Source: Hydrogenophaga sp.
Lineage (GTDB): Bacteria; Pseudomonadota; Gammaproteobacteria; Burkholderiales; Burkholderiaceae_C
Length of the DNA: 64,000 nucleotides
Direction of reading: 5' to 3'
Assembly (NCBI RefSeq): GCF_011772445.1
Contig: NZ_WVZN01000047.1
Span: 174,645-238,644 of the forward strand
In this document: one piece after another, positions 1 to 9,849 of the stretch
Numbering within the stretch: the first letter of the stretch is position 1
How the letters are laid out: each line of letters begins with the position of its first letter
Program-made: the position numbers and the translations under genes
The notes under the pieces: model-generated
What the model saw: only the letters and a program-made list of their open reading frames with translations
The model's database searches: none
What the model was told of the DNA's origin: nothing

Positions 1-964
1 GCACCACGTCGCCGATGGCCCAGACGCCCGGCAGGTTGGTGCGGCAGTCGCCGTCCACCACGATGGCCCCGCGCTCGTCGAGCTGCAGGCCCACGCCCTC
101 GGCGTTGAGGCCGATGGTGTTGGGCACGCGGCCGATGGAGACGATGAGCTTGTCCACCTCCAGCGTCTGCGCTTCGCCCTTGGCGTTGGCGTAGGCGATG
201 GACACGCCCTTCTTCGAGGCCTTGACCTCGCCGACCTTGACGCCCAGTTCGATCTTCAGGCCCTGCTTGTCGAAGGCCTTCTTCGCTTCCTTGGCGATCT
301 GCTCGTCCACGGCACCCAGGAAGGTGGGCAGGGCTTCGAGCACCGTCACCTCGGCACCCAGGCGGCGCCAGACCGAGCCCATCTCCAGGCCGATCACGCC
401 CGAGCCGATCAGGCCCAGCTTCTTCGGCACGGCGCCGACGCGCAAGGCACCGTCGTTGGAGAGGATGTTTTCCTCGTCAAAGGGGACGCCAGGCAGCGCA
501 CGCGCGTTGGAGCCGGTGGCCACGATGACCTGCTTGCCGGTGAGCGTCTCGTCGCCCGCCTTGACCTCATAGCCGCCTTCGGCCGCTTTCACGAATGCGC
601 CGCGGCCGTGGAAGAAGGTGACCTTGTTCTTCTTGAAGAGGAACTCGATGCCCTTGTTGTTCTGCTCGACCACCTGGTCCTTGCGCTTGAGCATCTGGCC
701 CACGTCGAGGCTCAGGCCCTTGACCTCGATGCCGTGCTCGGCGAAGTGCTTGCCCGCGTGCTCGTAGTGCTCGGACGACTGCAGCAGCGCCTTGGACGGG
801 ATGCAGCCCACGTTGGTGCAGGTGCCGCCCAAGGCGGGCCCGCCTTTGGCGTTCTTCCACTCGTCGATGCAGGCAACCTTGAAGCCGAGTTGCGCGGCGC
901 GGATGGCGGCGATGTACCCACCGGGGCCGCCGCCGATGACGATGACGTCGAATTGCTGGCTCAT
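1..964 (-). CDS. lpdA: dihydrolipoyl dehydrogenase (E3) of the 2-oxoglutarate dehydrogenase complex, 3' end cut by window
   Basis: FAD flavoprotein that reoxidises the dihydrolipoyl groups of the E2 subunit with NAD+. About 321 N-terminal residues are visible; the C-terminal dimerisation domain lies left of base 1. The protein starts MSQQFDVIVIGGGPGGY, the FAD-binding GxGxxG region. The redox disulfide motif GGTCTNVGC follows, and a second dinucleotide fold GSGVIGLEMGS lies near residue 190. It has no lipoyl domain, unlike the second E3 at 19524-21368. It is the third gene of odhA-odhB-lpd, starting 10 bp after odhB, so it probably serves this complex. The ATG at 964 gives the conserved N-terminus. 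Confidence 0.93.
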   Translation of the reverse strand, partial: MSQQFDVIVIGGGPGGYIAAIRAAQLGFKVACIDEWKNAKGGPALGGTCTNVGCIPSKALLQSSEHYEHAGKHFAEHGIEVKGLSLDVGQMLKRKDQVVEQNNKGIEFLFKKNKVTFFHGRGAFVKAAEGGYEVKAGDETLTGKQVIVATGSNARALPGVPFDEENILSNDGALRVGAVPKKLGLIGSGVIGLEMGSVWRRLGAEVTVLEALPTFLGAVDEQIAKEAKKAFDKQGLKIELGVKVGEVKASKKGVSIAYANAKGEAQTLEVDKLIVSIGRVPNTIGLNAEGVGLQLDERGAIVVDGDCRTNLPGVWAIGDVV

Positions 965-974
965 CGTGTGGTCC

Positions 975-2231
<1,257 letters not shown>

Positions 2232-2315
2232 GTTCTGTTCCGTGCGTTCGTTCTAGGGGAGAGCGTCGGGCGCGTGGTGGCGCGAGCGCGAGGCCGCGCG
2301 CCCGACAGACTGTCT

Positions 2316-5207
2316 TTACTTGGTGAGGATGAAGCCCTTGAGCTTGCCGAAAGCGGCGTCGATCAGTTGCTTCTGCTGCTCCTGGTGCAGGTGGGCGTAA
2401 CCCACCGCCGGCGAGGCCGAGGCCGCGCGGCCGGCGTAGCCCAGCTTCTGGCCGTCGAGCATGTTCTCGTGGATGTAGTGCTGCACGAAGAACCAGGCGC
2501 CCTGGTTCTGCGGCTCGTCCTGGCACCACACGATGTCGACCGCGTTGGGGTAGCGCTTGAGCTCTGTGCTGAAGGCCTTGTGCGGGAAGGGGTAGAGCTG
2601 CTCGACGCGGATGATCGCCACGTCCTCGCTGCCCTTTTCCTCGCGCTTCTTGACCAGGTCGTAGTACACCTTGCCCGAGCAGGCGATCACGCGCTTGACC
2701 TTGGCGGCGTTCTTCACCACCTCGGCGTTCTGCTCGGGAATCACCGTCTGGAAGCCGCCCTTGGTGAACTCGGACAGCGGCGAGGTGGCGTCCTTGTTGC
2801 GCAGCAGGCTCTTGGGCGTGAACAGCACCAGCGGCTTGCGGAAGGGGCGCACCATCTGGCGGCGCAGCACGTGGAAGATCTGGCTGGCGGTGGTGGGCTG
2901 CACCACCTGCATGTTGGTGTCGGCCGCCAATTGCATGAAGCGCTCCAGGCGGGCCGAGCTGTGCTCGGGCCCCTGCCCTTCGTAGCCGTGCGGCAGCATC
3001 ATGGTGATGCCATTGACGCGGCCCCACTTCACTTCGCCGGAGGCGATGAACTGGTCGATCACCACCTGCGCGCCGTTGACGAAATCACCGAACTGCGCTT
3101 CCCAGATCACCAGGGTGTTCGGGTCGTTCGAGGCGTAACCGTATTCGAAGCCCAGCACCGCCTCCTCCGACAGGATGGAGTCGATGACCACGAACGGGGC
3201 CTGGTTCTCGGCCACGTTCTGCAGCGGAATGTAGGTGCCCTCGTCGTACTTCTCGCGGTTCTGGTCGTGGATGACCGCGTGGCGGTGCGTGAAGGTGCCG
3301 CGGCCACAGTCCTCGCCCGACAGGCGCACGGGGAAGCCGCTGGCCACCAGCGAGGCGAAGGCCATGTGCTCGCCCATGCCCCAGTCCACCGGGATGTCGC
3401 CACGGGCCATGGCCGCGCGATCGGCGTAGACCTTCTTCACCAGCTGGTGCGGCGTCACGGTGTCGGGGATGGTGGTGATGCGCTCGGCCAGGCGGTTCCA
3501 CTCGGTCAGCGGGATCGCGGTGTCGGCGCTGTCGGTCCACTTCTTGCCCAGGTAGGGGCTCCAGTCGACGGCGAACTTGCTCTTGAAGTTGGTGAGCACC
3601 GGGTCCACCGTGTGGCGGCCCTCGTCGAGCGCGGCACGGTAGGTCTTGACCATGTCATCGCCCAGCGTGTCGCCCAGACCCTGGGCCGCGAGGCGGTCGG
3701 CGTAGAGCTTGCGCGTGCCGGGGTGGGCCGCGATCTTCTTGTACATCAGCGGCTGGGTGAGCGAGGGCGTGTCCTGCTCGTTGTGGCCCAGCTTGCGGAA
3801 GCACACGATGTCGACCACCACGTCCTTCTGGAAGGTCATGCGGAAGTCGAGCGCGAGCTGGGTGGCGAACACCACGGCCTCGGGGTCGTCGCCGTTCACG
3901 TGCAGCACGGGCGATTCGATCATCTTCACGATGTCCGAGCAGTACAGCGTGGAGCGGCTGTCGCGCGGGTCGGAGGTGGTGAAGCCGATCTGGTTGTTGA
4001 TGACCAGATGCACCGTGCCGCCGGTGGAGTAGCCACGCGTTTCGGCCAGTGCCAGGGTTTCCATCACCACGCCCTGGCCGGCAAAGGCGGCGTCGCCGTG
4101 CACCAGCACGGGCAGCACCTGCTTGCCCAGCGGGTCGCCACGGCGGTCCATGCGGGCGCGCACCGAGCCCTCGACCACCGGGTTCACGATCTCCAGGTGC
4201 GAGGGGTTGAAGGCGAGCGAGAGGTGCACCGGGCCACCGGCCGTGGACACGTCGGAGCTGAAGCCCTGGTGGTACTTCACGTCGCCGGCGGGCAGGTCTT
4301 CGGGCGCGGTGTGGTCGAACTCGGCGAACAGGTCCTTGGGCATCTTGCCCAGGATGTTGACCAGCACGTTCAGGCGGCCGCGGTGGGCCATGCCGATGAC
4401 GATTTCCTGGATGCCGGCCTTGCCGGCCTGCTGCACCAGTTCGTCCATCGAGGCGATGAAGCTCTCACCGCCCTCGAGCGAGAAGCGCTTCTGACCGACG
4501 TACTTGGTGTGCAGGAAACGCTCGAGGCCTTCGGCGGCGGTCAGGCGATCCAGGATGTGCTTCTTCTTCTCGGCGTTGTAGCTCGGGCGCGAGCGCGTCG
4601 TCTCGAGCTTTTCCTGCCACCAGCGCTTCTGGTTCTGGTCGGTGATGTAGTTGTACTCGGCGCCCACGGAGCCGCAGTAGGTTTCACGCAGCGCGTTGAG
4701 CAGGTCGCGCAGCGACATGGTCTCGCGGCCGAAGAAGGTGTTGCTGGTGTTGAACACCGTCTCGTAATCGGCGTCGGTGAAACCGTAGAACGAGGGCTCG
4801 AGTTCGGGGATGTGGGGGCGCTCGGCGCGCTTGAGCGGATCCAGGTCGGCCCAGCGGGCGCCGACGTTGCGGTAAGCGGCAATGAGCTGCTGCACCGCCA
4901 CGCGCTTGCGGCCCAGGTCGGAATCGGCACCGGAGGCGACGACCACCGTGGTCCCGCCCTGCTTCGCGCGCTCGGCGAAGGCGTTGATGACCGGCAGGTG
5001 CGGAACGTCCTTGGCGTTGCTGCCATCGACGGCGGGAACGTGCTGCAAGGCGTCGAAGTATTCCCGCCAGTTGTCGGGCACGCTCGTGGGGTTGGCGAGG
5101 TAGTTCTCGTACATCTCTTCCACGTACGGCGCGTTGCCGCCGAAGAGATACGAGTTGCCCTGGTAGGCAACGTAGATGTTGCCCGCGTTCGATGGGGTAT
5201 CGCTCAT
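2316..5207 (-). CDS. odhA: 2-oxoglutarate dehydrogenase E1 component
   Basis: Thiamine-diphosphate enzyme that decarboxylates 2-oxoglutarate and succinylates the E2 lipoyl group. At 963 residues it is full length. The N-terminus carries the E2-binding-type segment [18 protein letters not shown]. The central region has [15 protein letters not shown] and the ThDP/Mg region [15 protein letters not shown] followed by VINNQIGFT. The C-terminal transketolase-like domain ([14 protein letters not shown]) is intact. It is the first gene of the operon; a purine-rich GGAGG lies about 12 nt before the ATG. The 205-bp upstream space (5208-5412) showed me no clear sigma-70 promoter. Confidence 0.97.
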   Translation of the reverse strand: MSDTPSNAGNIYVAYQGNSYLFGGNAPYVEEMYENYLANPTSVPDNWREYFDALQHVPAVDGSNAKDVPHLPVINAFAERAKQGGTTVVVASGADSDLGRKRVAVQQLIAAYRNVGARWADLDPLKRAERPHIPELEPSFYGFTDADYETVFNTSNTFFGRETMSLRDLLNALRETYCGSVGAEYNYITDQNQKRWWQEKLETTRSRPSYNAEKKKHILDRLTAAEGLERFLHTKYVGQKRFSLEGGESFIASMDELVQQAGKAGIQEIVIGMAHRGRLNVLVNILGKMPKDLFAEFDHTAPEDLPAGDVKYHQGFSSDVSTAGGPVHLSLAFNPSHLEIVNPVVEGSVRARMDRRGDPLGKQVLPVLVHGDAAFAGQGVVMETLALAETRGYSTGGTVHLVINNQIGFTTSDPRDSRSTLYCSDIVKMIESPVLHVNGDDPEAVVFATQLALDFRMTFQKDVVVDIVCFRKLGHNEQDTPSLTQPLMYKKIAAHPGTRKLYADRLAAQGLGDTLGDDMVKTYRAALDEGRHTVDPVLTNFKSKFAVDWSPYLGKKWTDSADTAIPLTEWNRLAERITTIPDTVTPHQLVKKVYADRAAMARGDIPVDWGMGEHMAFASLVASGFPVRLSGEDCGRGTFTHRHAVIHDQNREKYDEGTYIPLQNVAENQAPFVVIDSILSEEAVLGFEYGYASNDPNTLVIWEAQFGDFVNGAQVVIDQFIASGEVKWGRVNGITMMLPHGYEGQGPEHSSARLERFMQLAADTNMQVVQPTTASQIFHVLRRQMVRPFRKPLVLFTPKSLLRNKDATSPLSEFTKGGFQTVIPEQNAEVVKNAAKVKRVIACSGKVYYDLVKKREEKGSEDVAIIRVEQLYPFPHKAFSTELKRYPNAVDIVWCQDEPQNQGAWFFVQHYIHENMLDGQKLGYAGRAASASPAVGYAHLHQEQQKQLIDAAFGKLKGFILTK

Positions 5208-5412
5208 GGATCCGCTGACCTCCGTCTTCCTCGGGAAGACATTAGCTGGTTAAGACAACCTTCCGCGACACGGCTGGACCGGTTGGCGGATGCGACAGTG
5301 CTTGGAAGGACCTGACTGCGGACGGCATTGTGCCACCGCCCCGAGCCAAGGGGGGCGATGATGGGCCAATGCCCACGTCGATACTGTGACGGGTGGTGAA
5401 AAACGGGCCCGT

Positions 5413-5787
5413 TCAGGGCACCGCGCGCGGCGACAGCCGCTCGGACGCCGGCACCGAGGCCGGCTCGTCCATCTCGATCGCGATCTGGGTGCACACGGTG
5501 CGGCACAGCATCACGGCCTTTTCGCTCTGCACCCGGTAGAACACCTGCGTACCATCCTTGCGCTTGGCCAGCACGCCCGAGCGGTAGAGCAGATTCAGGT
5601 GCTGCGAGAGGTTGGGCTGGGTCGTGTCGATCTCGCGCAACAACTGGGAAACCGACTTCTCCTGGTCGCACAGGGCGCTGAGGATGCGCAGCCGCATGGG
5701 GGTGGAGAGCACGCCGAAGAGTTCGGCGGCGAGCTCGAAGACCCGCCCTTTCTCGACCTGGGCATCACTGGCGATCATGTCGGCCAT
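5413..5787 (-). CDS. ArsR/SmtB-family winged-helix regulator with SqrR/BigR-like cysteines
   Basis: Predicted 124-residue transcriptional repressor. The winged-helix core runs from LSTPMRLRILSAL through the recognition helix TTQPNLSQHLNLLYRSGVL to the wing KRKDGTQVFYRV. Cysteines occur at about residues 40, 95 and 99: one in the second helix and two in the C-terminal helix (LCRTVC). This resembles the dithiol of persulfide or redox sensors SqrR/BigR more than a metal site; that reading is inference. I took the ATG at 5787 (MADMIAS), because the open frame upstream is low-complexity and unlike the family. No good ribosome site is visible. It lies 85 bp downstream of prpE and upstream of odhA, both on the same strand. 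Confidence 0.85.
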   Translation of the reverse strand: MADMIASDAQVEKGRVFELAAELFGVLSTPMRLRILSALCDQEKSVSQLLREIDTTQPNLSQHLNLLYRSGVLAKRKDGTQVFYRVQSEKAVMLCRTVCTQIAIEMDEPASVPASERLSPRAVP

Positions 5788-5872
5788 GGCATACGCGCTT
5801 GGTTGGAAATATAAGCATGCATGATATCGCCCGGCCCGGCGCGCGCGCCCCTGGCCTGGGGGTAACTCCTTG

Positions 5873-7762
5873 TCACGCCAGGAGATCCCGGATCTGCTGC
5901 AACGCACCAGGGTCGTCCATGGTGGTCAGGTCGCCCGGGTCGCGTCCCTCGCACACCGCCTGGATGGCGCGGCGCAGCAGCTTGCCGCTGCGGGTCTTGG
6001 GCAGCAACGAGACGAAACGCACACGCGCCGGCCGCGCCACGGCGCCGAGCTGCGCGTCCACCTGCTTCATGATGTCGCCTTCCAGCCTGAGCTGGGCGTT
6101 CGTATCGCCCAGCGCCGAGGCGTCCTTGGCCACCACGAAGGCCATGGCCACCTGGCCCTTGAGCGAATCGGCCACGCCCACCACCGCCACCTCGGCCACG
6201 TTGGGGTGGCTGGCGATGCTCTCCTCGATCTCGCGCGTGCCCAGGCGGTGGCCGGCCACGTTGATCACGTCGTCCGTGCGGCCCAGGATGTAGTAGTAGC
6301 CGTCGGCGTCGCGGATGCCCCAGTCGAAGGTGGAATAGACCATCTTGCCCGGGATGCTCTTCCAGTAGGTGTTGACGAAGCGCGCGTCGTCGCGCCACAC
6401 GGTCTGCATGAAGCCGGGCGGCGTGGGGCCTTCGATCACCACCACGCCCTTTTCATCGGCGCCGGTCAGTTCCTCGCCGGTGGATTCGTGCAGCAGCTTC
6501 ACGCGGTAGCCGTACATGGGCACGCCCGGGCTGCCGAACTTGCTGGGCTGGCGCTGCACGCCGTTGGCAACGGTCAGGATCGGCCAGCCCGACTCGGTCT
6601 GCCAGTAGTTGTCGATGATGGGCACGCCCAGGCCGTCGGCGATCCAGCGCGCCGTGGGCTCGTCCAGCGGCTCGCCCGCCAGGAAGAGCGCCTTCAGGCT
6701 GGAGAGGTCGTACTGCTTCAGGTAGGCCGGGTCCTGCTTCTTGAGGACGCGCACCGCCGTGGGCGCGCTGAACATCACCGTGACCTTGTATTTCTCGACC
6801 AGCTTCCACCAGATGCCGCCGTCGGGGCGAATCGGCAGGCCCTCGTACATGATGGTCGCCATGCCCGCGATCAGCGGCCCGTAGACGATGTAACTGTGGC
6901 CCACCACCCAGCCGATGTCGCTGGTGGAGAAGTAGGTCTCGCCCGGCTCGCCCATGAAGATGTGCTTGATGCTGGCCGCCAGCGCCACTGCGTAGCCGCC
7001 CACGTCGCGCTGCACGCCCTTGGGTTTGCCGGTGGTGCCGCTGGTGTAGATGGTGTAGCTGATGTCGGTCGACTCCAGCCAGGCGCAGGGCACCTGGGCG
7101 TTCAGGTGCTGTTCGCGCAGGGCGGCGTAGTCGTGGTCGCGGCCTGCCACCCTTTCCATGGGCGCCATGCCACGGTCCACCAGCAGCACCGCGGCGGGCT
7201 TGTGCTTCGCCAGGGCGATGGCTTCGTCGAGCAACGGCTTGTAGGCCACCACCTTGCCGCCGCGCGAGCCGGCGTCGGCGCTGACGATGGCCACGGGCGT
7301 GGCGTCGTCGATGCGGCTGGCCAGCGAATGGCTGGCGAAGCCACCGAACACCACCGAATGGATGGCACCGATGCGCGCGCAAGCCAGCATGGCGAAGGCG
7401 GCCTCGGGGATCATGGGCATGTAGATGAGCACGCGGTCGCCGCGCTGAACCCCCTGGGCGAGCAGGATGGCCGCCATGCGCTGCACCTCGGCGTGCAGTT
7501 CCTCGAAGCTGTAGATGCGTTCGACGTCGGTCTCGGTGGACACGAAGATCAGCGCGTTCTGCTTGGCGCGGTCCTTCAGGTGCCGATCCACCGCGTTGTG
7601 GCAGAGGTTGGTCTGTCCGCCCTCGAACCAGTGCACGAACGGCGGCTTGTCGTCGTTGCACACCCGGGTGAAGGGCCGGTGCCAGTCGATCAGGCGGGCC
7701 TGCTCGGTCCAGAACCCCTCGGGGTCGTCGATCGAGCGGCGGTGGAAGTCGGCGTAGGACAT
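5873..7762 (-). CDS. prpE: propionate-CoA ligase (propionyl-CoA synthetase)
   Basis: AMP-forming acyl-CoA synthetase that activates propionate with ATP and CoA. The 629-residue length and the start MSYADFHRRSIDDPEGFW are typical of PrpE; acetyl-CoA synthetases are usually about 650. Motifs seen: the phosphate-binding loop YTSGTTGKPKG, the hinge and AMP region STFDWGIRDADGYYYILGR, and the C-terminal acetylatable lysine in TRSGKLLRR. The ATG at 7762 is preceded by GAGGAGA at 6 nt spacing. No methylcitrate-cycle genes (prpB, prpC) lie nearby, so it is a stand-alone copy. Distinguishing propionate from acetate specificity by reading alone is not certain. Confidence 0.92.
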   Translation of the reverse strand: MSYADFHRRSIDDPEGFWTEQARLIDWHRPFTRVCNDDKPPFVHWFEGGQTNLCHNAVDRHLKDRAKQNALIFVSTETDVERIYSFEELHAEVQRMAAILLAQGVQRGDRVLIYMPMIPEAAFAMLACARIGAIHSVVFGGFASHSLASRIDDATPVAIVSADAGSRGGKVVAYKPLLDEAIALAKHKPAAVLLVDRGMAPMERVAGRDHDYAALREQHLNAQVPCAWLESTDISYTIYTSGTTGKPKGVQRDVGGYAVALAASIKHIFMGEPGETYFSTSDIGWVVGHSYIVYGPLIAGMATIMYEGLPIRPDGGIWWKLVEKYKVTVMFSAPTAVRVLKKQDPAYLKQYDLSSLKALFLAGEPLDEPTARWIADGLGVPIIDNYWQTESGWPILTVANGVQRQPSKFGSPGVPMYGYRVKLLHESTGEELTGADEKGVVVIEGPTPPGFMQTVWRDDARFVNTYWKSIPGKMVYSTFDWGIRDADGYYYILGRTDDVINVAGHRLGTREIEESIASHPNVAEVAVVGVADSLKGQVAMAFVVAKDASALGDTNAQLRLEGDIMKQVDAQLGAVARPARVRFVSLLPKTRSGKLLRRAIQAVCEGRDPGDLTTMDDPGALQQIRDLLA

Positions 7763-7980
7763 GCGTGTCTCCTCGGGTGGCCCACCGGTTGGCGGCTCGT
7801 TCTGAATTCTTAATTATGGGGAGACGGCTTGCGTGGGGCTGACGGGGCTTACCCGGGCCTGGGCACTCGCGCGCCTGAAGGTTTGGCACAAGGGGCGGCC
7901 CGCCGGAGGAACGCTGAGTGCCTTGCCACCCTTTCAGCAGATCAGCAGGCTGTCGTCGATGGTGAAGCCCGATCTGCACG

Positions 7981-8271
7981 GTGCGCCAAGCACACCTGAT
8001 CGACGACGTCGTCCCGCAGGGTGGCGCCACGCTGGCGCTGGCGCGGTCGCACCGGATGCCGGGCGAGGCGCTCCGCACACTGCGCGTCGCGCTGAAATCG
8101 CCCGGTGACGTGCAAGCGGCCCTTCGCGTCAGTGACACGGAAATCGTGGAGATGTCGGGGAAAGCCGGCGACGTGTTTCTGATGGACATGCGGGTTCTGC
8201 ACACGCCGTCCATCAACGCGTCGAAAAACCTCCGGATGATGGCGACCACCCGCTTCCTGCTGCGCGGGTAG
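7981..8271 (+). pseudogene. remnant of a phytanoyl-CoA dioxygenase (PhyH) family gene
   Basis: An open frame of 96 codons from a GTG whose translation matches only the C-terminal half of PhyH-type Fe(II)/2-oxoglutarate dioxygenases: LIDDVVPQGGATLALARSHR, then GKAGDVFLMDMRVLHTPSIN with the distal iron His and the trailing RFLLRG. The HxD motif and N-terminal half are absent; a TGA at 7963-7965 closes the frame just upstream. I read it as a decayed gene rather than a short functional protein. The stretch 7763-7980 holds no other gene I can support; it also contains the prpE upstream region on the opposite strand. Confidence 0.55.
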
Positions 8272-8296
8272 CCGGGGCGGCCGGGTTCGAATCGTC

Positions 8297-8908
8297 CTAC
8301 TTGATCAGCCCCTGCACCGCCTTGAACTCGGGGTGCTCCGCCGTGCGCAGCCACTCGAAGGCGACCATCTCCGTCGTCAGCAACTCGGCGCCCGCCCCGG
8401 CCAGCCGGTCGAAGGCCGCGTCGCGGTTGCGTTCGGTGCGCGAGCCGCAGGCGTCCGTCACCACCCAGACCTCGAATTCCTGCTCCAGCAGCTCCAGCGC
8501 GGTCTGCATCAGGCAGACATGGGCCTCGCAGCCGGCGATGACGATGCTGGGGCGCTCGGCCTCGCGCGGGGCCTGGGCGCGTTCCTTCTGCAGGTGCTTG
8601 GGCAGGCTGCGCACGTTGCCGCCCTGGGGCCGCGCGGGCGGGCGCAGCCAGTCGGCCAGGCCATCGGCCACGGCGCTGAAATGCATCTTGGCCAGGGTGC
8701 GGCGGCACAGGTCGCGCAGCTCGGGCGGGTGGGTGCCCAGCTTGTCGGGGTTCTGCTCGGTGCCCCACGCCGGCACCCCGAAGGCCTGGGCCAACTTCGC
8801 CAGGCGCACGGCGTTGGCCAGCACGAGCGGGCCTTCGTGAATGGCGGGCATGAGGCGGGGCTGGTAATCCACCAGCACCAGCTGGGAGTCGTCGGCGTCG
8901 AGCAGCAT
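8297..8908 (-). CDS. isochorismatase-superfamily cysteine hydrolase
   Basis: Predicted 203-residue alpha/beta cysteine hydrolase (YcaC-like branch). The catalytic triad can be placed: Asp14 in LVDYQPRLM, Lys74 in LAKMHFSA and nucleophile Cys132 in GCEAHVCLMQTA. The substrate is unknown; the superfamily splits amides, carbamates or isochorismate. I chose the ATG at 8908 (MLLDADDSQ), because the frame extends upstream into low-complexity sequence without family similarity. It lies 76 bp downstream of the TetR-type gene on the same strand, so the two may be co-transcribed. Confidence 0.88.
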   Translation of the reverse strand: MLLDADDSQLVLVDYQPRLMPAIHEGPLVLANAVRLAKLAQAFGVPAWGTEQNPDKLGTHPPELRDLCRRTLAKMHFSAVADGLADWLRPPARPQGGNVRSLPKHLQKERAQAPREAERPSIVIAGCEAHVCLMQTALELLEQEFEVWVVTDACGSRTERNRDAAFDRLAGAGAELLTTEMVAFEWLRTAEHPEFKAVQGLIK

Positions 8909-8984
8909 GGCGATCAGGGAAGCGGTTGAGCGGGCCGTTGGCCCGGGAATCCGGCCGGCGCGCGGGCCGGTCGGCGAAAGCGGA

Positions 8985-9713
8985 TCACTCGGCGAACAGG
9001 TCGCGCTGCGGCAGGGCGCGGCCGGGCGCGGTGGGGTCGAAGCGCTCGACCAGGCGGTCCACGTACTGCGCGAACAGGGCCTCGGCCGCCTGCCCGAACA
9101 GCCGGATGCGGCCGGTGTGCTTGAGCAGCAGCAGCCCCATGCCGTGCGCGAACAGGGCGGCATTCTCGCGCGCCGCGGCATCGGGCGGCAGGCCCAGGTC
9201 CTCCAGGGCCTGCTCGCAGGGGCGCAGGGCCTCCAGCAGGCGTTCGTTCAACGCCCGGTCCAGCTCATGGGTCAGTCCGTGCGGGGCCAGTCCGTTGACG
9301 AGGTAGAAGCCCAGGTCCAGGTCGCGCGGGTTGCTGGCGTAGAAGCCGAACCAGGCCTGGGCCTTGGCTGTCAGGGCCTTGCCGGGCTGCGCCTTGGCCG
9401 CCCGCGCGGCCTGCACCTCGGCCTGCAGGCGGTCCAGCGACTCGGCCAGCAAGGCACCGTAGATGGCCTCCTTGCTGTCGAAGTAGCTGTACAGCGCCCC
9501 GGCGGTGTACCCGGCCTCGCGCGCGATCTCGCGGATGCTGGCGCCCTCCACCCCCTTGTCGGCGAAGACGCGGCGCGCGGCGTCCAGCACGTGGGCGCGG
9601 CGCGTGTCCGACATGGCGAGCTGGCGTTGCTGGCGCAGCTCAAGCTGGCGCTGGGCTTCGGCCTGGTCGGCCGCGCTGGGCAGGGGGCGAAGCTCGTCGA
9701 GGTGCACGTTCAT
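8985..9713 (-). CDS. TetR/AcrR-family transcriptional regulator
   Basis: Predicted 242-residue repressor. After about 45 charged N-terminal residues comes the DNA-binding domain: ARRVFADKGVEGASIREIAREAGYTAGALYSYFDSKEAIYGALL, split here as helix 1, the helix-turn-helix and the YSYFDSKE signature. The remainder is an alpha-helical ligand domain. The start is taken at the ATG at 9713 (MNVHLDEL); the frame upstream would run into the divergent promoter region. It is transcribed away from the HpaB-like gene at 9850 and shares a 136-bp intergenic region with it that holds a 15-bp palindrome, which suggests it represses that gene and itself. Confidence 0.92.
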   Translation of the reverse strand: MNVHLDELRPLPSAADQAEAQRQLELRQQRQLAMSDTRRAHVLDAARRVFADKGVEGASIREIAREAGYTAGALYSYFDSKEAIYGALLAESLDRLQAEVQAARAAKAQPGKALTAKAQAWFGFYASNPRDLDLGFYLVNGLAPHGLTHELDRALNERLLEALRPCEQALEDLGLPPDAAARENAALFAHGMGLLLLKHTGRIRLFGQAAEALFAQYVDRLVERFDPTAPGRALPQRDLFAE

Positions 9714-9773
9714 GGCGCGCAGTGTAGCCAGGGAATCGAACCGGGTTTGATTTGATGAACTCTTGTCAAACAA

Positions 9774-9788
9774 TTGAACACTGTTTAA
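9774..9788. promoter_or_regulatory. candidate TetR-type operator
   Basis: A near-perfect palindrome, TTGAACA-C-TGTTTAA, with one mismatched pair, centred at 9781 between the divergent TetR gene and the HpaB-like gene. The surrounding bases are AT-rich compared with the rest of the window, as expected for a control region. The assignment to this regulator is inference from position. Confidence 0.5.
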
Positions 9789-9849
9789 TCTTTTGAGGCA
9801 AGAGGAAGGGTTTCAACGCCCCACGATCCCAACAACAGGAGACAAATCC

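Noticed and set aside
7942..8202. 86-codon minus-strand frame inside the PhyH remnant
   Set aside because: No family motif and it lies opposite a frame with clear PhyH residues.
6453..8768. 771-codon minus-strand frame spanning prpE, the PhyH remnant and the cysteine hydrolase
   Set aside because: It fuses unrelated regions in a wrong frame with Arg/Ala/Pro-rich sequence; the real genes lie in other frames.
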